64,000 nt of DNA, from NCBI RefSeq assembly GCF_017255015.1, contig NZ_JAFKCS010000004.1, positions 62,001 through 126,000 of the forward strand, given 5' to 3'. The DNA is from Bowmanella yangjiangensis (GTDB taxonomy: Bacteria; Pseudomonadota; Gammaproteobacteria; Enterobacterales; Alteromonadaceae). Shown here in pieces: positions 51,430 through 60,681 of the stretch. Both the position numbers and the translations under genes were made by a program. Below the pieces are notes generated by a model, which saw only the letters and a program-made list of their open reading frames with translations, had not been told where the DNA came from and did no database searches. Positions within the stretch are counted from its first letter, which is position 1; each line of letters opens with the position of its first letter.

Positions 51430-51935
51430 GGTAATGGCCGTCCTAAAGGCAACTTGCAGCCCGCTTCGGCACCTGGTGTTTGCAGATAAGCCGCTAAAGG
51501 TGAAAAACTAATGGCTGCCATGTCATCTGCTTCGCAGCCACATAAAGTGTGTACGTAGATTTCTTTAACACCGTATTTCAGTAAGCGTTCGCTGAAACTG
51601 CGCAAGTAAGCGGGCAGGGCTGCAATATCTTCTGCTGTGGCATTTTCGACCTGTGCATCTACGCCTTTAAACTGAACAGTGCGATAGGTTTCTGGTTGAT
51701 TGAATACCGCAGCAATCCTGCCATTTTTAGCAATTGAGCGAAGTACCGGCTCGGCCTGAGAGCGCGGTACTAGAATGGTAATCCGGTCATGTCGGGCGTT
51801 GACACGACAGCCTACTCCCCGCACCAGACTAACCTGATTCTGATCAGTACTGGACGCCACATGGATTGATATGTGGCTGGTGAGTAGCTCAACCATTTGC
51901 GGGTCGAGTATCTGTGCTGCATTGTTCTGTGACAT
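51426..51935 (-). CDS. PNPOx-like split-barrel protein
   Basis: 169 residues. IHVASSTDQNQVSLVRGVGC, RITILVPRSQAEPVLRSIAK and NGRIAAVFNQPETYRTVQFK fit the flavin- or heme-binding split beta-barrel group. A C-terminal pair CGC in HTLCGCEADDM may bind metal or form a disulfide. It is translationally linked (ATGA) to the fusion sensor, so the two probably act together, for example as partner barrels binding the same cofactor. ATG at 51935 preferred to a TTG two codons earlier. Confidence 0.75.
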   Translation of the reverse strand: MSQNNAAQILDPQMVELLTSHISIHVASSTDQNQVSLVRGVGCRVNARHDRITILVPRSQAEPVLRSIAKNGRIAAVFNQPETYRTVQFKGVDAQVENATAEDIAALPAYLRSFSERLLKYGVKEIYVHTLCGCEADDMAAISFSPLAAYLQTPGAEAGCKLPLGRPLP

Positions 51936-52029
51936 GGCCAATAACCCTAAAAAAAGGAGGCGAATTATCCACCAACTTTATAGAAGGGAAAATGGCAGAT
52001 TGCACGAATTACCAATTTGTTACACATAT

Positions 52030-54327
52030 TTAATATTGGGTACGCAGATCGTCGATATCTACGCGGAACTTTTCATCGCAGCTCTCTGTATTTTCTAGGT
52101 AGTTCAGACTGGCACTGCCTATTTGGGCATGATGGAACAGAAACTCGTCGGCCTGGCTTTGGTAGCTGGCGATGGCACTGCCGAGTTGCTCCGAGCTCAG
52201 GTCATCCTGGTTGAGTAACTGTTCAATATTGTCTAATTGCTGCTGCATCTTATTCAGATTCTGCTGGCCTTCAGTGATATTTGCCTGCTGTGCTATGACA
52301 AGTTTATGCATATGTTGCCACTGCCTGGCCAGCTTGGCGGGATCTTGACTGTCGGCCTGACAAGCCAGCCCAAATGAACGCTTGGTGGGCTGTTCATCGA
52401 TAATAGGATCATCCGAGTCGCTGTCATCACCCTCGGGCGCAGTCGGGGGCGTTGGCTCGTTTTCTGGCGGCAGTTCAGGCTCTTCTGGCTGCTTTTTGGG
52501 TTTACGTTTTTTGGGGGGCGGTGGCATATCCTGATCCGGCTCGCCTGATTGCGACTCTTCCTCGCCACATCGTTTTAGCTTTTGCATGATTTTTTCGTGT
52601 TCATCAGCTAGCTGATCCAACAGGGTTATCAGGGGGGCCAATTCATTGGCCACGCCCTGTAATAACCCCAAATCCCGGCCAAATTTTTCTGCTACCTGGT
52701 AAGCTTCAAAATAGGTCTTGGCAAGTGAGAGTCTGGCGCTTCCGGCCAGCAAGAAAAGTGCTCCAATGGCAGGTTTTACGTAACCCTGCAAATCGGTGCT
52801 GTTGGCCATTGCTGACTGGGCATCGTTACCCCAATTGCCGATATCCCAGGCCTGAGAGGTGATTTCAATGGCCTGATTATTTATGTGAATCGTACGGCTT
52901 AATTGCACGCCGGTTTTGGCGGCAACGTTAATTTTCTGGGATTGGGCCAGACTCAAGGTGGAAATAATAGACTCAGCTGTTTTGGTCGCCATGTCGATGG
53001 TCGTCTGCTTGATTTCGTCAGCAGCGCGGTTGAACTCGCTATCTGACAATAAATCAGTAATACGTTTACTGATATTGTCGATACGAATGCGTAGCTGTTT
53101 GGCTTGCTGTTTAAGCTTATCGCGGGTCTGCTTGTTACATTTCACTATGTTGATGGGCTGCGGTTGCCCCAGTTCGGTCCCGCACAGCGTGCGCGCTTTG
53201 AGTTGTGTCGTACCGGGTTGTATTGGCTGAATCTGCACGCTGGTGGCGGTGTTGGCCACACTGGCCAGGATATTGTTGTCTAAATAAAGCTGCACATAGC
53301 CGTCTGAGGGGCGAACGTTGAGATCAAAGACATAAATGTCGCTGCGAGGTTCGGCCTCATCGTCAAATAATGTGAGTTCCGGTAGAGGTTGTCCGCTATT
53401 GATGCTGACAAGTTCGACAACACTTCCCGCAACGCTGGCCTGGGCAGTTTTGCCGTCCCTTTGATAGGTAACGGTTAGCTCCGCGTTACCGGGGTGTTGG
53501 CCTACAACCATGGTTTGATTGCCTAATTGTACGCTGGGGTCCAGCACCTGGTAATCACTTGATTCAAAATCGTAGCTCCCGCCTGGAGGAGTGCCCTCGG
53601 CGATGACGGCGCGTATTTCATCTTTTGCCAGGTGCAGGCAGGCCTCCATACTGACCTCTGGATCTTCTGGACCTGCGCGAAAACGCATTTGCAATGTGCC
53701 TGTGAGTATTTCGCCACCCATACACATTGCAGGTGCGCCAGCGACTATACCGGTAAACTGATAGCGCCTGGAAAACCCCTCGAGTATCGCTTGCTCGTCA
53801 AAGGAAAGCATAGGCGACAGTGGCGTGAGCATTCTACTATCCAAGGCGACCATCACGGGCAGTTGCTGCTGACCACCTGGCATCATAGTTAAATAGCAGG
53901 TGCCGGCTTCACTGCCAAATGTAACAAAAGGGGACGCGATAGCTGAGTTGTTCGCCAGACTAAGCGTGAACGACGGTTCCGAGCTAAGTGGCTCAATCTG
54001 TGCTTTTAGCACCACCTTGCCCTCATCGTCTCTGCATGTCACGGGATTGGCATCTAACTGAGCACTCACCCGAGCGCCCTGATGTTCATGGCTGTTGTCA
54101 AAGGCTGAGTAGCTATCCAGCAAATCCAGCAAAGGCCCCTGCTCCATGGCGACTTTGTCCTTCCACTGTAGTTTCCAGTCGCCCCCTGAACAGCCAGGCA
54201 CGCTGCTTCCCGACATATGTAAACTGACATACAGCCAATCCTGGTCTTCAGTTGCCTGTAGAGTGTTGCAGCAAGCTAACAAAATGAGCTGCAGCGCCGG
54301 GACAGAGGATAGCTGTTTTTGTGCCAT
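52030..54327 (-). CDS. Large exported protein of unknown function, probable lipoprotein
   Basis: 765 residues. The start MAQKQLSSVPALQLILLACC fits a lipoprotein signal with LLAC as lipobox (Cys19). The N-terminal half is beta-rich with several cysteine pairs and a possible Ig-like region (about 270-390). A helical, coiled-coil section follows (about 395-600), then a low-complexity linker full of Pro, Glu, Lys and Asp (about 610-665) and a last coiled coil (about 680-750). No known family recognised. Its ATG shares one base with the stop of the preceding gene, so it belongs to the operon starting near 56879. Confidence 0.7.
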   Translation of the reverse strand: MAQKQLSSVPALQLILLACCNTLQATEDQDWLYVSLHMSGSSVPGCSGGDWKLQWKDKVAMEQGPLLDLLDSYSAFDNSHEHQGARVSAQLDANPVTCRDDEGKVVLKAQIEPLSSEPSFTLSLANNSAIASPFVTFGSEAGTCYLTMMPGGQQQLPVMVALDSRMLTPLSPMLSFDEQAILEGFSRRYQFTGIVAGAPAMCMGGEILTGTLQMRFRAGPEDPEVSMEACLHLAKDEIRAVIAEGTPPGGSYDFESSDYQVLDPSVQLGNQTMVVGQHPGNAELTVTYQRDGKTAQASVAGSVVELVSINSGQPLPELTLFDDEAEPRSDIYVFDLNVRPSDGYVQLYLDNNILASVANTATSVQIQPIQPGTTQLKARTLCGTELGQPQPINIVKCNKQTRDKLKQQAKQLRIRIDNISKRITDLLSDSEFNRAADEIKQTTIDMATKTAESIISTLSLAQSQKINVAAKTGVQLSRTIHINNQAIEITSQAWDIGNWGNDAQSAMANSTDLQGYVKPAIGALFLLAGSARLSLAKTYFEAYQVAEKFGRDLGLLQGVANELAPLITLLDQLADEHEKIMQKLKRCGEEESQSGEPDQDMPPPPKKRKPKKQPEEPELPPENEPTPPTAPEGDDSDSDDPIIDEQPTKRSFGLACQADSQDPAKLARQWQHMHKLVIAQQANITEGQQNLNKMQQQLDNIEQLLNQDDLSSEQLGSAIASYQSQADEFLFHHAQIGSASLNYLENTESCDEKFRVDIDDLRTQY

Positions 54328-55580
54328 TACAACCCCAGTTCTTTAGCTAGCGAATCGGTATCTTGTTGTTGCTGCGATTCAAGGCTTTTCTGTAATTCCA
54401 AAGCCTGCTTTTGCATCTCCAATGTTTGCTGTTGCAGACGTTGGATAGCTTGAGGATCATTGAGTAACTCCTGCATGGCAGCAAAGTCTGGCATGTCAGC
54501 TTCTACCTGCTGTGCGTCTTGCTCAGCTTGCTGTTCAAGCAATGCACTGGCTTGATTCTCTTTGTCGTATTCCTCTGATATCTGATAGAACTGCATAGCC
54601 TTTTGCGGCATTCCTTGCGTCATGGCCTTATCGCCCTGTGCAGACGCAATAGCTTTAGCGCTTTCGAGCATGTTCTGTGCATCTGCCATATGCATGTGAC
54701 TTACTGCCGCAGCCAATAATTCATGGCTTTGAGCAAATCGCAACAGGCGTTTTGCCAGTGCGATATGCTGTTGTTGTAGTTGCTGAGTGTATTGCTCCTG
54801 TGTCGCAATGGGGTTCACCAATCTGAGCCAGTCTCTGCCTTGAGATAGCAGGCTGTCGACCTGTTCCAGCGGGTCTGGACGCCACTTCTTCTCGAAGCTG
54901 GCTGCTTGCTGGTTGAGCTGCATCGCACTGGCAATATTTCTACCTAGGCTGTCCCGCTTTATTTCGAGTTCCAGGCGTTGCTCCAGATAGGTCTCAGGCA
55001 CGGCTTCTTGTGTCTGCTTTAATAGAGCTTGTAGCTGAGTGATAGGTACGCTTCTTACCAGATGTAAATCATCAGGATTTACCTGATAGGCACCTGTCAC
55101 TTTTATCTGCGCTTGGTTATTTGTAATAAAAGACGGCAATGCACGTTGAGAAAAATGCTGCAATGCGGCATCCACAGTGCTCAATTCACCAGGATTGGCT
55201 TTAACTGCCGCTATCAGGGCATTATCCGCGTCTTTAAAGTGACCACCTAATTCATACCATTCAAAGGCGCCTGGTGGATGCCCTTGACCACCCAATAAGT
55301 TGCCTTGTTGTTTGGCTATATCGCCATGCATTCTGCCAATTTGTGCTGCGTAACGGATGGCTTGCTGAAAGATATTTTCGCTGTCTTTGTCACAGATATA
55401 TCCTTGTGCTTCTTTATAGCTCTGAATAGCCAACCAGGGCTGGTTTAGTTGTCTAAAAGACTCGGCATTCTGAAACGCATTCTTTCTGTCTTTAAAACTG
55501 CCGCCTACACAATCTGCAAGCGAAGTATGGCTAGCCAGGTATAGCAAGCCCACCATCAGTAAGCGTGGTTTGAGGAGCAT
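54327..55580 (-). CDS. Exported helical repeat protein of unknown function
   Basis: 417 residues with a signal peptide (MVGLLYLASHTSLA). The first part (about 25-150) contains TPR-like helix pairs: QNAESFRQLNQPWLAIQSYK and AFEWYELGGHFKDADNALIA. The rest is strongly helical and rich in Gln and Glu, ending in a coiled coil (RLQQQTLEMQKQALELQKSL). It probably forms a periplasmic scaffold with the next gene, which shares one base with its stop codon. No family name can be given. Confidence 0.7.
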   Translation of the reverse strand: MLLKPRLLMVGLLYLASHTSLADCVGGSFKDRKNAFQNAESFRQLNQPWLAIQSYKEAQGYICDKDSENIFQQAIRYAAQIGRMHGDIAKQQGNLLGGQGHPPGAFEWYELGGHFKDADNALIAAVKANPGELSTVDAALQHFSQRALPSFITNNQAQIKVTGAYQVNPDDLHLVRSVPITQLQALLKQTQEAVPETYLEQRLELEIKRDSLGRNIASAMQLNQQAASFEKKWRPDPLEQVDSLLSQGRDWLRLVNPIATQEQYTQQLQQQHIALAKRLLRFAQSHELLAAAVSHMHMADAQNMLESAKAIASAQGDKAMTQGMPQKAMQFYQISEEYDKENQASALLEQQAEQDAQQVEADMPDFAAMQELLNDPQAIQRLQQQTLEMQKQALELQKSLESQQQQDTDSLAKELGL

Positions 55581-55601
55581 TGGGTTAGTTCCTTTTGAAA
55601 A

Positions 55602-56183
55602 TTAAAATCCTGGGATGCCTGGCATGGCTAGATAGCCTGAGGGGATTTCGAACAGAGTAGGATCCTGTTTTCCAACTTGCAGGTCTTTTAACTGCATATT
55701 GACGCGTTCGCGGCCTTTCCCCATGACAGCGACAAAGTCCATCTTCACGGCAATATTCTGTTCGTTGAACCAGATATAGCCGCCAGCACTTTTGTCTTTC
55801 ATCAACAATTTGTATTTTTTGCAGATCTGCCCATTTATATTCTCCTCACCGAGTAGCTCAATACTGACGTTGTCTGGCGGCGTACCTGATATTTCCCGTC
55901 CTTTATCCATGCTAATAGTGGAATACATATTCACCATGGGCATAAGTTGCCAAGCCAGTTTTTTATCAGGGCGCTGGATCAGGATCATCTTCATGTTCTC
56001 AAACGCCATTTCCAGCCGCTCTTTACCGCTGGCGAAGAATAATTTTTGCTGAAAGCTACCTTGTGCCGACTGCACTTCGCGAATAGCACTGTATTCAACT
56101 TGGGGGACAGGTAATTCAAGCGCCGATAGCCCCTTGCTGAAAAACCAAAGTAGTAAAAACGAAAATAAGCCAATTGCGCGCAT
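55602..56183 (-). CDS. DUF4412-like periplasmic protein
   Basis: 193 residues with a signal peptide (FSFLLLWFFSKGLSA). The mature part is an open beta-sheet of the LolA/DUF4412 kind: YSAIREVQSAQGSFQQKLFF, ILIQRPDKKLAWQLMPMVNM, ELLGEENINGQICKKYKLLM and AGGYIWFNEQNIAVKMDFV. Such folds often hold a lipid or hydrophobic ligand. It lies 21 bases after the hemerythrin gene and 21 before the helical repeat protein, all in one direction. Confidence 0.72.
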   Translation of the reverse strand: MRAIGLFSFLLLWFFSKGLSALELPVPQVEYSAIREVQSAQGSFQQKLFFASGKERLEMAFENMKMILIQRPDKKLAWQLMPMVNMYSTISMDKGREISGTPPDNVSIELLGEENINGQICKKYKLLMKDKSAGGYIWFNEQNIAVKMDFVAVMGKGRERVNMQLKDLQVGKQDPTLFEIPSGYLAMPGIPGF

Positions 56184-56204
56184 CTTTGTTCCTTAGTCGT
56201 GAAG

Positions 56205-56879
56205 TCAGGCGGCCTGAATTAACTCACTGGACAACTTCTGCCAGTGTGATGCCGGGAGTTGCAGTTGCAAAATGCTGAGCACGTCATTAAATACGTCCGC
56301 TGGTGCGTGTTGACGCATACCAAGTAACAAATAAAGACGTTCCGTATGGCTGATATGCGTGAGTATCATTATCAACACCCGCTGTTGTTCAATTGGCTCC
56401 ATGGCACCCACAATCTGTTGTTCTATCTGGTGAATTTCTTCATCACTAAACAAATCCCAGAGCATTTGCGTGTTGTGGGTTTCTTCTACATGCATGTGTT
56501 CAAAATTGTCGGCAATAAAGAGTGCCAATTCGCGGTAAAGAGTAAGTAGTGCCGACTGCTGCTGCGTCGCATTGCTTAGCTGGCACTGGGCAATCAGTGT
56601 GCTCAGTTTTCTGATGCAGTATTCATGCTCTTGATGTTCCTGCACTGTTGCTATGTGTAAGTGTGGGTTTTGCCGTTGAATGGCTTCGTGGATAAAGTGA
56701 TTTTCATGTTCAAGATGGTGCTGGCAGAGCGTCAGAAGGTCTGACACCAGTTCCAGATGGTCTTTAATCTCCTGAGGATCGGTATCGTCCAGGCTGCCAA
56801 GAATGACAAGGGTGTCACACATGCTAGCCCTGAGCGCCTTATGAATTAAGGTGTAGATGTTGTAGCGATTGCAATACAT
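56205..56879 (-). CDS. Hemerythrin-like HHE domain protein
   Basis: 224 residues. Histidine-rich helices fit a di-iron hemerythrin bundle: TLIHKALRASM, LCQHHLEHENHFIHEAI, TVQEHQEHEYCIRKL and DNFEHMHVEETHNTQML. The C-terminal 70 residues (ILTHISHTERLYLLLGMRQH) add a further helical part seen in some family members. It may bind oxygen or nitric oxide, or store iron. GGAACAACAAC precedes the ATG. It reads first in the run that goes on to the three envelope genes. Confidence 0.82.
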   Translation of the reverse strand: MYCNRYNIYTLIHKALRASMCDTLVILGSLDDTDPQEIKDHLELVSDLLTLCQHHLEHENHFIHEAIQRQNPHLHIATVQEHQEHEYCIRKLSTLIAQCQLSNATQQQSALLTLYRELALFIADNFEHMHVEETHNTQMLWDLFSDEEIHQIEQQIVGAMEPIEQQRVLIMILTHISHTERLYLLLGMRQHAPADVFNDVLSILQLQLPASHWQKLSSELIQAA

Positions 56880-57110
56880 GTTGTTGTTCCAATGAAATGA
56901 GTCATTGCATGCTAAAGACAGTGGTCAAAATACGCTGGTAAGAGATGATTAAACGAATGCTAAAAGACTCTTAAGCCACTGTTATTTCGTATTGAACAAC
57001 CGAGAATTAATGGGCTGAAACGGTAGCTTACAGTTTCACGGAACAAAAGATGTTGAGAGGAGGTTAATCGCCAACTAAGGTAAAACAAGCGCTATGTGTG
57101 GAGTGGTCTG

Positions 57111-58271
57111 ATGAAGTTATTTCGTCTAATTTTAGTCTTCCTGTTCAGTGCAGGCATGATGGCTTGTACCAATACCCCAAAATCTACTGCTGTCTACTCA
57201 CCGCAGTCTTTATTGATGGATGAAAACTTTGCTGGCTTTGAAAAGTTCAAGGTTGAGAGTGAGCATGAGGTATTCGCGCTAGATGATGAGATGATGCATT
57301 TTGCCGAGAAGGTCAGTGCCGGGGCCGCAGAACCTAAGGTTGCCGCCAGACAATTAGTTCGCGCAGTGTTTGGAAGAGCAGATTTGAATCTGCTTTATGC
57401 CAATGACGCCAATACCATTGCCAGAGATACCTTCCACAATCGTGCAGCTAACTGCCTGTCGATGTCTATTATGACTTTTGCACTGGCTGAGCAGGCTGGG
57501 ATGCAAATTGAGTTTCAGGAAGTTGATGTGCCCGAGTTTTGGACTCGACGGGATGGCTACAGCATGCTCAATGGCCATGTCAATCTGCGTATTTCCCCAA
57601 AATTGTCGCCTAATTCCATTTATTTCAATCCGCAAACGGTTGAAGTGGATTTTGATCCGCAGGTGGCAAGCGCCAAGCTTCCGACCAGAACAGTGACCAA
57701 ACAAAGAGTACTGGCCATGTTTTATAACAACAAAGCGGCTGATGCATTGGTGAACAATGATGCTAAACGCGCTTATGCCTACTCTCGTGCTTCTGTGCTG
57801 CAAGATCCTTCGTTGGCCGAGGCATGGGTTAATTTGGGGGTACTGTATCGTCAGAACGGATTGCTCGATGAAGCAGAACGGAGTTATCAACGGGCTATAC
57901 AACTGGAAGGAAGCCGCAGTGCCAAGGAGAATTTGGCGGTGATTTATAACCTGACCGGTAGAGAGAAACAGGCCGCTCTGATTATGCAGGAGTTGGAGCA
58001 ACAACGCACTAATAACCCTTACTATCATTTTTTGCTGGGTGAACAGGAGTATGAGCTGGCCCATTGGCGTGCAGCCATTGGCCACTATCGTCGGGCCATA
58101 GAGCTTAATCGTCAGCAGCATGAGTTTTATTTTGGTTTAGCTAAAGCCTATTACGAAATGGGAGATTTGGCCCTGACAGAACGTTATCTCAAGCTGGCTA
58201 AACGGCGCTCCGTTAATGATCATGACGAGCATCGTTACCAAAGTAAGCTGAATTTGCTAACGAAACTTTGA
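57111..58271 (+). CDS. Lipoprotein with transglutaminase-like and TPR domains
   Basis: 386 residues. Lipobox AGMMAC with Cys19. Residues about 70-200 contain DTFHNRAANCLSMSIMTFAL, the cysteine segment of a transglutaminase-like fold, with NGHVNLRI supplying a likely histidine. From about 200 on, TPR repeats follow (PSLAEAWVNLGVLYRQNGLL, YHFLLGEQEYELAHWRAAIG, YFGLAKAYYEMGDLALTERY). Envelope quality control or peptide handling is plausible. ATG at 57111 follows GGAG by seven bases. Its stop overlaps the next start by one base. Confidence 0.82.
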   Translation: MKLFRLILVFLFSAGMMACTNTPKSTAVYSPQSLLMDENFAGFEKFKVESEHEVFALDDEMMHFAEKVSAGAAEPKVAARQLVRAVFGRADLNLLYANDANTIARDTFHNRAANCLSMSIMTFALAEQAGMQIEFQEVDVPEFWTRRDGYSMLNGHVNLRISPKLSPNSIYFNPQTVEVDFDPQVASAKLPTRTVTKQRVLAMFYNNKAADALVNNDAKRAYAYSRASVLQDPSLAEAWVNLGVLYRQNGLLDEAERSYQRAIQLEGSRSAKENLAVIYNLTGREKQAALIMQELEQQRTNNPYYHFLLGEQEYELAHWRAAIGHYRRAIELNRQQHEFYFGLAKAYYEMGDLALTERYLKLAKRRSVNDHDEHRYQSKLNLLTKL

Positions 58272-59197
58272 TGCGCTGGTCCGGCTTTACCTTACTGTTG
58301 TTTGGACTGGTTTTACCTACTTTTGCTGATGAACTGCTATGGCGTCATTTGCAGGTGTTAAGCAGTGATGAGATGGAAGGGCGACGAACTGGCAGCCATG
58401 GCGCAGAGCTGGCGCGCTCTTACATTAAACAGGTATTTACCGACCTCGGATTACGTACTTTTCATAACAGCTATGAGATGCCGTTCACACATCATTTTGT
58501 GATAGGCCAGTTATCTGGTGTCAACCTGGTCGGTTGGTTGCCAGGCAAAGGCTATTCCGAATGTTTTATTGTGGTCAGTGCTCACTATGATCATCTAGGT
58601 AAACAAGGCCATCGTATTTTCAATGGGGCGGATGACAATGCCTCCGGAGTCTCGGTATTGCTCTATCTGGCTGCGGCACTGAAGACTCATCCTGCTGAAC
58701 ATTCTGTTATATTTCTTGCCACAGATGCAGAAGAGAGAGGTTTGTACGGTGCCCGTGCTTTTGTTGATGCCCCACCGGTAACGCTTTCGTCAATGGTGGT
58801 TAACCTGAATCTGGATATGCTGGGTTATGGCGGCAGTGGTAATAAGCTGTGGGTAGGAGGAAGCAAAAAACATCCTCAGCTGCTCCCTGCCGTGAATGCG
58901 AGTATAGGGTTAGCGCCGCTAAGGCTGAAAACCGGAGTGGAAGGCATTGCCAGGGGCTATCGCAGCAGGGCTTGGATTAACTACGATCGAGCTAGTGATC
59001 ACGCAGTTTTCGGTCAGGCTGGTATTCCCTATTTGTATCTGGGGGTGGGGGAACATCGTTTTTATCATACCGAAGAAGACGAGATTGAACGTATCGATAG
59101 GGACTATTTTAGCAAGGCGGCCGAAACCGCCTTGATTGTGCTTAGACAGCTTGACCAGCTACTTGTTAAAAGTACGCCAGTTGAATCCCTAAACTGA
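58271..59197 (+). CDS. M28-family zinc aminopeptidase, exported
   Basis: 308 residues. Signal peptide (1-18, LLLFGLVLPTFA), then an M28 domain: VVSAHYDHLG with the first metal histidine, FNGADDNASGVSVLLYLAAA with the bridging aspartate, TDAEERGLYGARAF with the catalytic glutamates, NLDMLG, and a last histidine in HRFYHTEEDEIE. It should remove N-terminal residues from peptides in the periplasm or outside. Directly coupled to the TPR lipoprotein gene. Its last 32 bases overlap the 3' end of convergent pldA. Confidence 0.92.
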   Translation: MRWSGFTLLLFGLVLPTFADELLWRHLQVLSSDEMEGRRTGSHGAELARSYIKQVFTDLGLRTFHNSYEMPFTHHFVIGQLSGVNLVGWLPGKGYSECFIVVSAHYDHLGKQGHRIFNGADDNASGVSVLLYLAAALKTHPAEHSVIFLATDAEERGLYGARAFVDAPPVTLSSMVVNLNLDMLGYGGSGNKLWVGGSKKHPQLLPAVNASIGLAPLRLKTGVEGIARGYRSRAWINYDRASDHAVFGQAGIPYLYLGVGEHRFYHTEEDEIERIDRDYFSKAAETALIVLRQLDQLLVKSTPVESLN

Positions 59198-60074
59198 TGC
59201 GTTGCTGGTGGCGATTGTAGTCAATAAGTGAGTCCCCATAACCATTAAAGTATTGCAACAGGACTTCGTACCTATTGTTCAGCGGATAGGTCAGGTTCAG
59301 TTCTATGCTGCCTTTGTTGTCGCTGGTTTTTAGGTTATTGCGGATCATTGTCATCAACTTGAAGTTGCCCATTTGGGTGCCATAACCTACCTCCATATGA
59401 CCCAGGAAATGGGTGATATCGGGATTATCATCTCCTCTTGGATCCAGCGGGTCGTCTTTTTCATCCTCTTTTATCCTATACCAGGCCCGCAGGTAGTAAA
59501 ACGAGTCTTCATCGGAAAATAACAGCGAGCCATAAATACGGTTCCAACTGCGTGAGCGCAGCTGATTCTGGCCATTTGACTGGTGTTCAATACCAACTTG
59601 GGCGAGATTAAAGCGGTAGCCCAGCAGTTTTAAATCAGTATCAAAGTTATAAAACACTTCTGGCTGATAATTGGTTTCCCTGAAAGGCTTAGAAATTTCA
59701 CTGTTATATACTTGCCAATGCGATTTGGCAGTGAAACCAAAATAGACCCCTTCAAGGCTCTGCTGTTCATCAGGGCGATAGACCGGCATTTTTACACTGA
59801 TTTGGAATTTAGCTTCCATATGATCGATATTGCCCTGGCTAAAGCCATCATCGCCCAGTTGATTGGGATTCTTTTGATAACTGACAGGTAACAAAAAGTT
59901 AGGCTTATGCTGGGTAATCGCGTATGGGTTGACCAAGGCTGCTTTGTCTGACACCAGTCGCTCTGTTACCAGTGTTTGCTGGTCTTCATCTGGGGCGGAG
60001 GGCTCTATCGACTCTGTCTGGCTAAATACCATAGTGTGAAAAAAACCAAGTATCAGTAAACAGCTACGCTTCAC
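59166..60074 (-). CDS. pldA: Outer-membrane phospholipase A (OMPLA)
   Basis: 302 residues. Signal peptide followed by a linker and a 12-strand barrel ending QLAYF. Family motifs are clear: SKPFRETNYQPEVFYNFDTD and GIEHQSNGQNQLRSRSWNRIY-type text carrying the catalytic His-Ser pair (HQSNGQ...RSRSWNR). It cleaves phospholipids that have strayed into the outer leaflet. GTG at 60074 with AAGGA eight bases before it is the likely start. A longer frame to 60236 would run through the NtrC sites and has unlikely composition. Confidence 0.9.
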   Translation of the reverse strand: MKRSCLLILGFFHTMVFSQTESIEPSAPDEDQQTLVTERLVSDKAALVNPYAITQHKPNFLLPVSYQKNPNQLGDDGFSQGNIDHMEAKFQISVKMPVYRPDEQQSLEGVYFGFTAKSHWQVYNSEISKPFRETNYQPEVFYNFDTDLKLLGYRFNLAQVGIEHQSNGQNQLRSRSWNRIYGSLLFSDEDSFYYLRAWYRIKEDEKDDPLDPRGDDNPDITHFLGHMEVGYGTQMGNFKLMTMIRNNLKTSDNKGSIELNLTYPLNNRYEVLLQYFNGYGDSLIDYNRHQQRISLGIQLAYF

Positions 60075-60151
60075 GACGATTTCCTTGTTTATAGACTGCG
60101 TGCTGCTCCAGTTTACCCCAACGGACTGGCGCGATGAACCTGATTCTCTCA

Positions 60152-60197
60152 TGCACTCCGTTGGTGCATTTTTATACTCCAGCACCCTGATGGTGCA
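60152..60197. promoter_or_regulatory. Two NtrC binding sites upstream of glnK
   Basis: TGCACT-CCGTT-GGTGCA at 60152-60168 and AGCACC-CTGAT-GGTGCA at 60181-60197, each one mismatch from the NtrC consensus TGCACCN5GGTGCA. Centres are 29 bases apart, nearly three helical turns. They lie about 98 and 127 bases before the predicted glnK start point, normal for enhancers. Confidence 0.85.
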
Positions 60198-60260
60198 ATT
60201 TCTCTTCACTTTACTCAGTCTTATTTTTGTAACCAATTGATTTCATGTGGATAAATCAGA

Positions 60261-60276
60261 TGGCACGGCATTTGTT
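60261..60276 (+). promoter_or_regulatory. Sigma-54 promoter of glnK-amtB
   Basis: TGGCACGGCATTTGTT matches TGGCACGNNNNTTGCW with a perfect -24 element and one change (GT for GC) in the -12 element. Together with the NtrC sites it gives the expected nitrogen-limitation control. Confidence 0.82.
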
Positions 60277-60279
60277 TAG

Positions 60280-60660
<381 letters not shown>

Positions 60661-60681
60661 CCGAAGTAGGAGACGATAAAC

